64,000 nucleotides of DNA from Phycisphaerae bacterium (GTDB taxonomy: Bacteria > Planctomycetota > Phycisphaerae > Phycisphaerales > UBA1924). Positions within the stretch are counted from its first letter, which is position 1; each line of letters begins with the position of its first letter. Location: NCBI GenBank assembly GCA_030432255.1, contig JAUIHS010000015.1:48553-112552 (forward strand). Reading direction: 5' to 3'. The notes under the pieces are model-generated. The model saw nothing but the letters and a program-made list of their open reading frames with translations, ran no database searches and was not told the origin of the DNA. The position numbers were made by a program, and so were the translations under genes. Below are positions 9,467-17,566 of the stretch, in pieces.

Positions 9467-9472
9467 TTTTTT
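9417..9472 (-). promoter_or_regulatory. dnaX: Probable programmed -1 frameshift signal in dnaX (A7 run plus stem-loop)
   Basis: On the minus strand the gamma frame reads CGA AAA AAA TGA. The run of seven A (9466-9472) allows A-AAA-AAA slippage by -1 and bypass of the TGA (9463-9465). Seven nt downstream a compound hairpin starts. Its outer 9-bp stem is GGCGAAGCC/GGCTTCGCC (plus-strand 9450-9458 with 9417-9425). Its inner 6-bp stem is CCGCCG/CGGCGG with a CTTC loop (9442-9447 with 9432-9437). Spacing and strength match known -1 stimulators. Transcriptional slippage on A7 would yield the same products. Confidence 0.85.
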
Positions 9473-10602
9473 CGGCGAGGTGCTCCCGCCGCTACCGTGG
9501 CATTGCCTGCGAGCAGGCCGGCGACATCGACGACGGTTTCACTGAGCGCGAGTCGCACGAGGAGTGCGTCGAGCAGAACACGGGGCACGGAACTCGTGCG
9601 TGTCATCTGCTGCACGTTCTCACACAGGGCGATGAGGTGGATGATCCCGGCTTCGTCAAACTGCCGCGACTGCTCGATGGTCTGCTGTCGCCACGTGCCC
9701 GAGAGTTCAAGCAGACTGGTTTCGGGGCCGCAGGCGCAGATCAGCAGGAGGTCGCGAAAGCGCTCGACAAGTGCCTGTATGAGCTGGTCCTGTGCGATGC
9801 CGCGCGAGAGGAGCACTTCGGCCTGTTCGAGGACCTCGCCGGTCTGCCCGGCAGCGATCCTGTCGACCAGGCCGCTGATGAGTTCGCGATCAGGAAGGCC
9901 GAGGAGTTCCTCGAGGGCCTGCATGGTCATCGGGTCGTCGTTGGGGCACGCGGCCATCAGGCGATCAAGCAGGCTGAGCGCATCGCGCATCGACCCGTTT
10001 CCCAGTCGTGCGATGGCCAGCAGGACTTCCTCATCGGCCTTGAGGGATTCCTGCTCGACGACCTTCCCGAGATGCTCGGCGATGTCCGCCGTTGAGATGT
10101 TCCGGAAGTCGAAGCGCTGGCAACGGGACTGAATCGTCGCCGGGACCTTGTGCGCTTCGGTCGTGCAGAGAATGAACTTGACGTGCTCCGGCGGCTCTTC
10201 GAGCGTCTTCAACAGGGCGTTGAATGCATGGTTCGAGAGCATGTGGACTTCGTCGATGATGTAGATCTTGAAGCGGCCTCGAAGCGGGCGATAGATGCAG
10301 TTGGCGATCAGGTCGCGTGCTTCCTCGACCTTGCTGTTGGAAGCGGCGTCGATCTCGATGACATCCGTATCGCGCCCGGCCATGATGGCCTCATCGACCT
10401 CGGGGGTCCCACCATTCAGGGCCTTGGCGAAGACGCGCGCGGTCGAGGTCTTGCCGACGCCACGTGTACCGATGAAGAGGTACGCCTGCGCCACGCGTTC
10501 CTGCTCGATGGCGTTCCGGAGCGTGCGCGCGATGGCTTCCTGCCCGACGATTTCATCGAAGGTTCGTGATCGGTAGCGGCGCGCGAGAACGGTGTAGGCC
10601 AT
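9463..10602 (-). CDS. dnaX: DNA polymerase III clamp-loader subunit, gamma form
   Basis: The zero frame encodes a 379-residue gamma ATPase. The start is placed at MAYTVLARRYR (10602), the conserved DnaX N-terminus, rather than at the longer frame opening at 10737, which would run into the SRP RNA. Motifs are Walker A GTRGVGKT (45-52), the DEVHMLS Walker B region (IIDEVHML), sensor-1 ILCTTEAHKVP, and the SRC arginine-finger motif. The small Cys4 zinc module that normally sits between Walker A and DVIEIDAASN is missing: the linker there reads ALNGGTPEVDEAIMAGRDT, without any cysteine. Gamma ends at a TGA inside the frameshift signal. Confidence 0.95.
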   Translation of the reverse strand: MAYTVLARRYRSRTFDEIVGQEAIARTLRNAIEQERVAQAYLFIGTRGVGKTSTARVFAKALNGGTPEVDEAIMAGRDTDVIEIDAASNSKVEEARDLIANCIYRPLRGRFKIYIIDEVHMLSNHAFNALLKTLEEPPEHVKFILCTTEAHKVPATIQSRCQRFDFRNISTADIAEHLGKVVEQESLKADEEVLLAIARLGNGSMRDALSLLDRLMAACPNDDPMTMQALEELLGLPDRELISGLVDRIAAGQTGEVLEQAEVLLSRGIAQDQLIQALVERFRDLLLICACGPETSLLELSGTWRQQTIEQSRQFDEAGIIHLIALCENVQQMTRTSSVPRVLLDALLVRLALSETVVDVAGLLAGNATVAAGAPRRKK

Positions 10603-10696
10603 GAGTCCGCGATCTCCCGTGGCGACAAGGGCGCCGGGCGGGGCAGGCAGGTGTGACGGAGGGGCAGCGCCGCCGGCGCAAACCCCGCGAAAAACG

Positions 10697-10820
10697 TCGC
10701 TCCGGCTGGCGACCAGGCACCCGGCGGCACCGGACATCGGCCGCTTATGGCTGCTGCCGTCAAGCCCTGACCAGGTTCACGGGACATCCATGCACCGGAC
10801 CCGGCCGCCAGCCGGAGCGA
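10697..10820 (-). ncRNA. ffs: Signal recognition particle RNA (small bacterial 4.5S type)
   Basis: Minus-strand RNA of about 124 nt. Its ends pair perfectly over 14 bp (TCGCTCCGGCTGGC at 10820-10807 with GCCAGCCGGAGCGA at 10710-10697). The apical part contains the Ffh-binding core GAACCTGGTCAGG...GGCAGCAGCCATAAGCGG. The tetraloop is UGAC (URRC class) in place of the common GGAA. A run of five T follows the 3' side within a few nt. SRP RNA with Ffh targets membrane proteins co-translationally. It lies about 95 nt upstream of dnaX on the same strand, a placement also known in Bacillus and others. Confidence 0.9.
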
Positions 10821-10914
10821 CGAACAGCGGATGATACCCCGTTCACTCCGCAACGTCATGGGGCGCCGGGGCCCGTCCGGTGAATTACCGCCCACATGCC
10901 CAACGCGGCACCGC

Positions 10915-10920
10915 TACAAT
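10915..10920 (+). promoter_or_regulatory. -10 hexamer TACAAT of a leaderless transcript
   Basis: TACAAT ends 6 nt before the ATG at 10927. No Shine-Dalgarno is present, so the mRNA probably begins at the start codon. No convincing -35 is visible. Confidence 0.55.
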
Positions 10921-10926
10921 CACCGT

Positions 10927-12180
10927 ATGAGCGAGGATTCCAAGGATCGACGCCGGGATTTCGACCAGGACCCTCAGGTCTCGCTCATCGTCAACATCCT
11001 GAGAATCACCTTTCTCGTCCTCCTCTTCGTCGTGGTCGCTGTCGGCATTCTCACCGACTCCGGGGACAAGGACGGACAGCAACTCTTTGCCAACTGGTGG
11101 GCCGCACTCACAGGTGCGCTCTTCTTCTTCCTCGCCATCGTCGCGCTGGACCTGCTCACGCCCAAGCACAAGCTTTCGACCATCTCGGCCATCTTCTTCG
11201 GCCTGCTTGCCGGCATCCTCGCCACCCTGCTCTTCAGCTTCGTCATCAATCTTTTCGTCGAGACCTACATCGATCAGGCGAATCGAGGCAAGTTCGCGGT
11301 CGTGGTCCTCACCTTCCAGATCGCACTCGGCCTCGGCATGTGCTATCTGGGCATCTCCACCGTGCTCCAGACCCGAAGCGACTTCCGGCTCATCATCCCA
11401 TACGTGGAATTCACGAAGCAGTACCGGGGGGCACGGCCCTTCCTGCTCGACACCTCCGCCCTGATCGACGGACGCATCCTCGATGTCGCGGAGGTCGGTG
11501 TCCTCCAGTGCCCCATCGTCATTCCACGCTTCGTCATCGCCGAGTTGCAGGTCCTCAGTGATTCCTCCGACCGACTCAAACGCGCTCGTGGCCGCCGCGG
11601 CCTCGAGATGGTCTCGACGCTTCAGAAGACGGCGAGGCTCGATGTGACCATCGATGAGTCCGACGTCGCAGGAAAGGACGTTGATCAGCGACTCGTTGAA
11701 CTGGCCCGTGAGATGCCCGCCTCGATCGTGACACTGGACATGGGACTGAACCGAGTGGCGGCGATTCATGGCGTCAACGTGGTCAACATCAACGACCTCG
11801 CGAATGCCATGAAGCCCAACGCGCTGCCGGGCGAGAGCCTGGAGATCGAACTGATCCGCCGCGGCGAGCAGCACGGGCAGGCGGTCGGCTACCTCGAGGA
11901 TGGCACGATGGTCGTGGCGGAGAATGGCGAGCCCGCGATCGGGACGCGGACGACCCTCACGGTAACCAGCACCATGCAGACGAGTGCGGGGCGGCTCATT
12001 TTCGGCCGCCTGTCCGATGACGCGATCGCCTCAATCGCCGGCGGTGGGAACGGCGAGCCGAACGTTGGCGATTCGGGTCGCGAGGAAGACGAGTCGGGCC
12101 CCCCCGCGAAACGGCGCGAACGCAGCCAGACGGATCATCCGCCCGCGCGGACGTCATCGAGGAATCCACGGCGAAACTGA
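10927..12180 (+). CDS. PIN-TRAM domain membrane protein (YacL-like)
   Basis: A 417-residue protein. Four hydrophobic segments (about residues 20-150) precede a PIN nuclease-fold domain beginning FLLDTSALIDGRI, with acidic residues at LDTS, AELQ and SIVTLDMGLNRVA that would bind metal. A TRAM RNA-binding domain follows (EQHGQAVGYLEDGTMVVAENG), then a low-complexity charged tail. This matches Bacillus YacL-type proteins, presumed membrane-bound RNases. The start is set at 10927, where the protein turns conserved and the TACAAT hexamer is 6 nt away. A longer frame from 10831 has no support and would overlap the SRP RNA promoter area. Confidence 0.9.
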   Translation: MSEDSKDRRRDFDQDPQVSLIVNILRITFLVLLFVVVAVGILTDSGDKDGQQLFANWWAALTGALFFFLAIVALDLLTPKHKLSTISAIFFGLLAGILATLLFSFVINLFVETYIDQANRGKFAVVVLTFQIALGLGMCYLGISTVLQTRSDFRLIIPYVEFTKQYRGARPFLLDTSALIDGRILDVAEVGVLQCPIVIPRFVIAELQVLSDSSDRLKRARGRRGLEMVSTLQKTARLDVTIDESDVAGKDVDQRLVELAREMPASIVTLDMGLNRVAAIHGVNVVNINDLANAMKPNALPGESLEIELIRRGEQHGQAVGYLEDGTMVVAENGEPAIGTRTTLTVTSTMQTSAGRLIFGRLSDDAIASIAGGGNGEPNVGDSGREEDESGPPAKRRERSQTDHPPARTSSRNPRRN

Positions 12181-12186
12181 TCGAGG

Positions 12187-12192
12187 TATGCT
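12187..12192 (+). promoter_or_regulatory. -10 hexamer TATGCT of a leaderless transcript
   Basis: TATGCT ends 6 nt before the ATG at 12199, and no Shine-Dalgarno is present. It lies directly behind the PIN-TRAM stop, so the BamD-like gene has its own probable promoter. Confidence 0.5.
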
Positions 12193-12198
12193 GCCGGT

Positions 12199-13227
12199 AT
12201 GAAACTGCAAGGATGGCAATGTTCCGGATGGCTCCTGATCGTCGCGGCGCTCCTGCCCGCGGCGGCGATTGCCCAGTCGGAAGAATTCACGCTCTCGGAT
12301 GACCGCGAGTGGTCACTGACTGATGCCCCCGAGCCGGGGACGGATGAGGCTCGAATCGCCGAGGCGCGCAAGTACCTTGCGGACGGCCGGGCCAGCCGCG
12401 CCCGCCAGATTCTCGCGAAGTTCATCGAAGAGAATGAGAGCCTGAAGGAGAATCCATGGCTGCCCGCCGCGTATCGACTTCGCGGCGATGCGCTGGTGGC
12501 GCTCGGCCACGAGTACCGGGCGCTGTATGACTACGAAGAGGTTGCGATCGAGTATCCCGGGAGCGAGGAATTCCGCATTGCGGTTGAACGCGAGGTGGAC
12601 ATCGCGAAGCAGTACATCGGCGGTCTGAAGGTGCGGTTCCTGGGCATTCGCATCGCGGACGGTGGTGAGATTGCTGTTGAGCTCCTGATTCGGGCGCAGG
12701 AGCGACTCCCCGGCAGTGATGTCGGCGAGGATGCGATGATCACGCTCGCCAACTACTACTTCGATCGCAACAAGATGGCGCTCGCAAGTGAGGCCTATGA
12801 CCTGTACCTGATCAACTACCCGAATGGTCCCAACCACATCGAAGCCCGGCGCCTCCGGATCTTTGCCGAGGTCCTGGGGTTCAAGGGACCCGAGTACTCG
12901 ACGACCGGAATGATCAACGCCCGGATCCAGACCCGGGACTTCATCCGTCGCTTCGGTGAAGAGGTGTACGATGAGACGATCAACGAGGAGTTTCTCGAGC
13001 AGATCGATGAGTCACTCGCCGCTCGGCAGCTCAAGTCTGCGGAGTGGTACATGGGTCAGCGGGATTCGGTCTCGGCGCGGTTCACGCTTGAGCGGCTGAT
13101 CGCTGACTATCCGGACTCGGCGGCCGCTGCGCGTGCGCGCGACATCATGGAGGCTCGCAAGTGGGAGCCGGTCGTGGGGGTGGGCAGCGCTCCGATCGAG
13201 CAAGAGGAGGATTCCGAGGACTCATGA
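12199..13227 (+). CDS. BamD-like TPR protein (outer-membrane assembly)
   Basis: A 342-residue exported protein. A signal peptide (GWLLIVAALLPAAAIAQ, cleaved near residue 26) is followed by repeated tetratricopeptide-like helices, for example ARKYLADGRASRARQILAKF, AYRLRGDALVALGHEYRALYDYEEV and SKDAMITLANYYFDRNKMALASEAY-like stretches, in the YfiO/BamD pattern. BamD is part of the complex that inserts beta-barrel proteins into the outer membrane. Unlike classical BamD there is no lipobox, so this form would be soluble in the periplasm or held by partners. Its stop overlaps the lptE start by 4 nt (ATGA), which supports a shared envelope role. Confidence 0.75.
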   Translation: MKLQGWQCSGWLLIVAALLPAAAIAQSEEFTLSDDREWSLTDAPEPGTDEARIAEARKYLADGRASRARQILAKFIEENESLKENPWLPAAYRLRGDALVALGHEYRALYDYEEVAIEYPGSEEFRIAVEREVDIAKQYIGGLKVRFLGIRIADGGEIAVELLIRAQERLPGSDVGEDAMITLANYYFDRNKMALASEAYDLYLINYPNGPNHIEARRLRIFAEVLGFKGPEYSTTGMINARIQTRDFIRRFGEEVYDETINEEFLEQIDESLAARQLKSAEWYMGQRDSVSARFTLERLIADYPDSAAAARARDIMEARKWEPVVGVGSAPIEQEEDSEDS

Positions 13228-13742
13228 GGCGCGCCTTCCTGATCATCCTCGTTGCCGCCTGCGGCCTGTGTCAGTCCTGTGCGTCCGATCCGACGGTCGG
13301 TTATGCGTTCAATGCCGACTACGACCAGAGCGTCCGGACCGTCGCCGTTGAGGTGTTTGACAACCGGACGTTCCGTCACGGCGTCGAAGACGATCTCGCC
13401 GAGGCGATCATTCGGGAGATTCATCGGTCGACGCCGTGGAAAGTATCGCTGGGTGAGGATGCGGACACGGCCCTGACGGGGGCGGTCACGGGGGTCCGGA
13501 ATCGCAAGGTGAGCACCAACCGGCAGTCGGGCCTGGTGCAGGAGCAGGCCGTCGAACTGACCGTGAGTTTCGAATGGAAAGACCGGACTACCGGGGAGAT
13601 TCTGGTCTCACGCCGACGGTTCAGTTCCATGGAGACGTTCGTTCCGGTCCCCGATGTCCGGGAACGGATCGAGATGGGTGAGCGAGCCGTGGTCCAGGAG
13701 ATGGCCGAACGCATCGTTCGGGAACTGCGATCCACGTGGTGA
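13224..13742 (+). CDS. lptE: LptE-like LPS assembly lipoprotein
   Basis: A 172-residue lipoprotein. The start is the ATG at 13224, overlapping the previous stop. The signal sequence MRRAFLIILVAAC carries a VAAC lipobox, so the mature protein would begin at Cys13. The mature part contains VRTVAVEVFDNRTFRHGVEDDLAEAIIREI and a later beta-rich segment with VELTVSFEWKDRTTGEIL. This is the pattern of LptE, which plugs the LptD barrel and helps place lipopolysaccharide in the outer leaflet. Coupling to the BamD-like gene and nearness to ftsH fit an envelope-biogenesis cluster. No LptD is encoded here. Confidence 0.75.
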   Translation: MRRAFLIILVAACGLCQSCASDPTVGYAFNADYDQSVRTVAVEVFDNRTFRHGVEDDLAEAIIREIHRSTPWKVSLGEDADTALTGAVTGVRNRKVSTNRQSGLVQEQAVELTVSFEWKDRTTGEILVSRRRFSSMETFVPVPDVRERIEMGERAVVQEMAERIVRELRSTW

Positions 13743-13909
13743 AGCGATACCATGCGAGCGGTGAACAGCTGTTCCGGCTGCAAAGTGGAACCGGATCGGC
13801 CGATAGCGCTATGGTTGTGTCTGTGATGACCCGAGGTGGTCATCAGGTTCTGTCAGCCCGCCTCGATCGGCGGATTCCCCGGAGACGACGTCTCGTCTGA
13901 GGATGGTCC

Positions 13910-15931
13910 ATGCCCCAGCCCGGCAACAGCAAGGGAAAGCCGAACGAACCCGGACGCGACAACGGGCCTCAGAAGCCCGGTCAGCCAGCGCCCCCAAAAC
14001 CGGGGAGAGGCTATTTCGGGTGGATCTTCGTTCTGGTCCTGGTCCTTCTGATGATCGTTGTGGTCAACACCCTCTCGCCCAAGGCGGAAGACGTCGACAT
14101 GGCGGAGATCCAGGCCCTCTGGAACGAAGGATCGCTGAAGGACGTCGTCATCGATTCCGACGCCGTCGTCGCCACGCGCACCGACGTCGACCCCGAAGCG
14201 AAGGTCCAGTTCAAATTCGGGAATAACAACCGCGAACTGCACACGAAGACCATCGCTGAACTGACGGACAATAACTACCGGGAAGACCCGTCACCGCCCA
14301 TCTGGGTCTATCTCCTCATGAACCCCTTCCTCGTGATGATCGTCTTCTTCCTGATCATCTGGTTCCTCATCATTCGAGGACTCCGGGGAGCAGGCGGTGC
14401 CGGCGGGATGCTCGGCAATTTCGGCAAGTCGCGGCACAAGGTCATGGCCAAGGATTCGACCGGCGTCACCTTCGATGACGTCGCTGGTATCGACGAAGCT
14501 CGCGAAGAGTTGACGGAGATCGTCGAGTTCCTCAAGCACCCGCGCAAGTTCATGCGCCTCGGTGGGCGCATCCCGCGGGGTGTGCTGCTCGTGGGCCCGC
14601 CTGGTTGCGGTAAGACGCTTCTTGCCAAGGCGATCGCCGGCGAAGCGGATGTGCCCTTCTTCTCCATCTCCGGTTCGGACTTCGTCGAGATGTTCGTGGG
14701 TGTCGGTGCATCACGAGTTCGTGACCTCTTCAAGCAGGCCAAGGAATCTTCCCCCTGCATCATATTCCTCGACGAAATCGACGCAGTCGGTCGCCGGAGA
14801 GGCTCGGGCTTCTCTTCCGGTGGACACGATGAGCGTGAGCAGACGTTGAATGCCATCCTTGTCGAGATGGACGGCTTCGAATCGGCGGACCAGGTGATCG
14901 TCGTTGCTGCGACCAACCGCGCTGATGTGCTGGATCCGGCATTGACGCGTCCCGGTCGATTCGATCGTCAGGTTGCCGTATCGCTCCCGGATATCAAGGG
15001 CCGCTACGAGATCCTGAACGTGCATTCGCGCCGTGTGAAGCTCGGACCGGATGTCGACCTTCAGAAGATCGCGCGGGGGACGCCGATGTTCAGTGGTGCG
15101 GAGCTCGCGGCGATCATGAACGAGGCAGCTGTCGCCGCGACCATGCTTGAGAAGGACTTCATTGAGCAGGAGGACCTTGAAGAAGCGCGTGACAAGGTGC
15201 GCTGGGGTCGCTCGCGGAAGTCACGTGTCATCGAGGAGGCAGAGCGTATCGCGACCGCGTATCACGAGGCGGGCCACGCCGTGCTTCAGTGTCTGCTGCC
15301 TGACGGCGACCCGCTCCACAAGGTCACCATCATTCCGCGCGGCCAGGCGATGGGCGCAACCTTCAGCTTCCCGGAGAAGGATCGCTACGGCTACAGTCTC
15401 AAGTGGATCCGCTCCACCATGCGCGTGGTCTGTGGCGGTCGTATCGCCGAGCAGCGCAAGACCAGTGACATCTCCTCCGGTGCGGCGATGGACATCGAAC
15501 AACTCACGCAACTGGCCAAGGCCATGGTGCTGGAGTGGGGGATGTCTGACCGGCTTGGCTTCGTGAAGTACACGCCTTCCGACCAAGGCGACATGTTCGG
15601 TCACGAGAAGGAATACTCGGAGCAGACGGCCGCGATCATTGACGAGGAGATCCAGCGTTTTGCGAACGAGGCGTACGAGGATGCCAGCGAACTGCTTGAG
15701 CAGAACTGGGAGAAGGTTGTTGCGGTTGCAGAGGCATTGCTGAAGCATGAGACGCTGACGTCGGATGAGGTGCACGCGCTGATGCGGGGCGAGTCTCTGA
15801 GCAAACCATCGGTGAGCGACCTCCTGTCAGCCGAGTCAAGGCGGCAGCGGGAGTCGACGCCTTCGTCGAACCCCCGCCCGGAGGAGGACGATGACGGGCT
15901 GGATCGCGGCGTGGTCCCTCACCCGGCCTGA
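13910..15931 (+). CDS. ftsH: ATP-dependent zinc metalloprotease FtsH
   Basis: A 673-residue membrane AAA+ protease. Two transmembrane segments (about 36-54 and 133-156) flank a periplasmic domain. The AAA domain has Walker A GPPGCGKT (229-236), Walker [11 protein letters not shown] and the [12 protein letters not shown] second region. The peptidase domain has the zinc motif HEAGH with H452 and H456. FtsH degrades misfolded membrane proteins and regulators such as LpxC. GAGGA lies just before the ATG. A proline-rich head ([10 protein letters not shown]) and an acidic, proline-rich tail extend the usual length slightly. Confidence 0.97.
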   Translation: MPQPGNSKGKPNEPGRDNGPQKPGQPAPPKPGRGYFGWIFVLVLVLLMIVVVNTLSPKAEDVDMAEIQALWNEGSLKDVVIDSDAVVATRTDVDPEAKVQFKFGNNNRELHTKTIAELTDNNYREDPSPPIWVYLLMNPFLVMIVFFLIIWFLIIRGLRGAGGAGGMLGNFGKSRHKVMAKDSTGVTFDDVAGIDEAREELTEIVEFLKHPRKFMRLGGRIPRGVLLVGPPGCGKTLLAKAIAGEADVPFFSISGSDFVEMFVGVGASRVRDLFKQAKESSPCIIFLDEIDAVGRRRGSGFSSGGHDEREQTLNAILVEMDGFESADQVIVVAATNRADVLDPALTRPGRFDRQVAVSLPDIKGRYEILNVHSRRVKLGPDVDLQKIARGTPMFSGAELAAIMNEAAVAATMLEKDFIEQEDLEEARDKVRWGRSRKSRVIEEAERIATAYHEAGHAVLQCLLPDGDPLHKVTIIPRGQAMGATFSFPEKDRYGYSLKWIRSTMRVVCGGRIAEQRKTSDISSGAAMDIEQLTQLAKAMVLEWGMSDRLGFVKYTPSDQGDMFGHEKEYSEQTAAIIDEEIQRFANEAYEDASELLEQNWEKVVAVAEALLKHETLTSDEVHALMRGESLSKPSVSDLLSAESRRQRESTPSSNPRPEEDDDGLDRGVVPHPA

Positions 15932-16037
15932 TGGCATCGATAGGCTCGTGCCGGGAGATAGGGCTTGGCTCTTCGCCCACCGGGGGACTATGCTTGAGGA
16001 GTCGATGCGGGGGACCGATGTCTGTACGGGAGAGAGA

Positions 16038-17531
16038 ATGATGAACGGATTGTTGCTGCGGTACCTCGTGCTCGTCGTGTGCGCCGTGATCACTGCGATT
16101 CCGGCGGCTGCGATTGAGCCTGAGAATGTCCTGGTCCTCTGGAATTCGCGTCGTGCGGAGTCACAGGCGATCCGTGATGCCTATGTCGCCCTGTATCCGG
16201 GCGTCCACGAATTCGACCTCGACAACAACGGGGTCGGTACGGCGTCCATCAACCGCACGAACTACACGAGCCTGATCCGGAACCCGCTGCGTGACTTCAT
16301 CAACGGTATCACGACGGGGGATGACATCTCGGATCAGGTGATCTGTATTGTCACGACCCGGGGACTGCCGGGGCGCATCAATGGTGGAGATGAGATGCAA
16401 CTCTTCTCCACATGGTCCAGCCTCGAGTCTGACCTGGTGCTGCTCCAGCAGGACTTTGATCTGACGCAGGGAACATCGGCGTTCCTGCCGACGCGTGACG
16501 CCGGTCCGATTGACAACCCCTGGCACTTCTCGCTGTCTTCGGGGCAGCCGGCGACCTCGTTCAGTCGAGCGACGGTCAAGGACCCGCTGAACTGGATTGC
16601 TGTGAATGGCCCCGGGGGCGTGCAGTCATTTCGCGTGCAGGGGCTGGATCCGGGAGACATCTACCTGGTCTGCCGTCTGGACGCGGCACCGACGGATGAA
16701 GGAATGCCTGAAGAGGTCACGGCAGTCGAGCACACGCTTGCGATGCTGGATCGTGCCCAGAACCTGCGCGTGGGACAGTGCGATGTCCAGGTGCTCTTCG
16801 ATGAGTTCGGGAATCCGAATCAACTGGATGATGACGGCCTCTCACCGCTCTACCTGGCTCGGGATGACTTTGAGCTGGCGGCGGCGGCGATGACGGCGGA
16901 TGGCTGGGCTGTGCTGCACGATGAAACCAACAACTGGGTGGAGCAGAGTGAGCTTCCGGATCCCGCCAAGCCATTGATTGTCTTCGGGACCTACGGTGAG
17001 AATCACGATGTCTTTGCCGGCGATGATCCTCCCGGTGACGGAGAGTATGTCTATGACTACCTCTATCATCCAGGCTGCATCTTCGTCTCCTATGAGTCGT
17101 TCAACGGTGACTCCATCGTCACGGGCAACCGCAGGCAGAACCAGGCCCAGGCGCTTGAGTTCATCTCCGCCGGCGGCACCTTCGCGGTCCCGACCATCAA
17201 GGAACCATTCACGTTTACCCAGACGGACCTGGAGCCGCTCACGCAATACTTCTTTGCCGAAGGCTTCACCTTTGCCGAAGCGGCCTACATGTCCATCCCG
17301 TCGCTGAGCTGGCAGTCCACACCGATCGGTGATCCTCTTGCCCGCGTCTCCGTCTATCCGACCACGGACCCCGATATCAACGGGGATGATCTGGTCGATG
17401 CAAATGACCTCTACGCTCATTTCGCGCTGCCGTCGGATCTCAACTGCGATGGCATGATCAATGCCCAGGACGCCGTCGACCTGCGCAATGGCATCCGGCA
17501 GAGTGAGCCGGGAGACGTCGCCGCAAGGTAG
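16038..17531 (+). CDS. TIGR03790-like exported protein with dockerin-like tail
   Basis: A 497-residue exported protein. The start is the ATG at 16038 after GGGAGAGAG; the signal peptide is YLVLVVCAVITAIPAAAI. The body begins ENVLVLWNSRRAESQAIRDAYVAL and contains ICIVTTRGLPGRI, the look of the TIGR03790 family of planctomycete and cyanobacterial secreted proteins of unknown function. The tail has two dockerin-type loops (DINGDDLVDANDLY and DLNCDGMINAQDAVDL), predicted to bind calcium. It starts about 106 nt after ftsH. Export through the type II system in this window is plausible. The catalytic role is unknown. Confidence 0.75.
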   Translation: MMNGLLLRYLVLVVCAVITAIPAAAIEPENVLVLWNSRRAESQAIRDAYVALYPGVHEFDLDNNGVGTASINRTNYTSLIRNPLRDFINGITTGDDISDQVICIVTTRGLPGRINGGDEMQLFSTWSSLESDLVLLQQDFDLTQGTSAFLPTRDAGPIDNPWHFSLSSGQPATSFSRATVKDPLNWIAVNGPGGVQSFRVQGLDPGDIYLVCRLDAAPTDEGMPEEVTAVEHTLAMLDRAQNLRVGQCDVQVLFDEFGNPNQLDDDGLSPLYLARDDFELAAAAMTADGWAVLHDETNNWVEQSELPDPAKPLIVFGTYGENHDVFAGDDPPGDGEYVYDYLYHPGCIFVSYESFNGDSIVTGNRRQNQAQALEFISAGGTFAVPTIKEPFTFTQTDLEPLTQYFFAEGFTFAEAAYMSIPSLSWQSTPIGDPLARVSVYPTTDPDINGDDLVDANDLYAHFALPSDLNCDGMINAQDAVDLRNGIRQSEPGDVAAR

Positions 17532-17566
17532 CATTGAAGGGTTCGGGCTGAGCGCCCGTCATGGGC

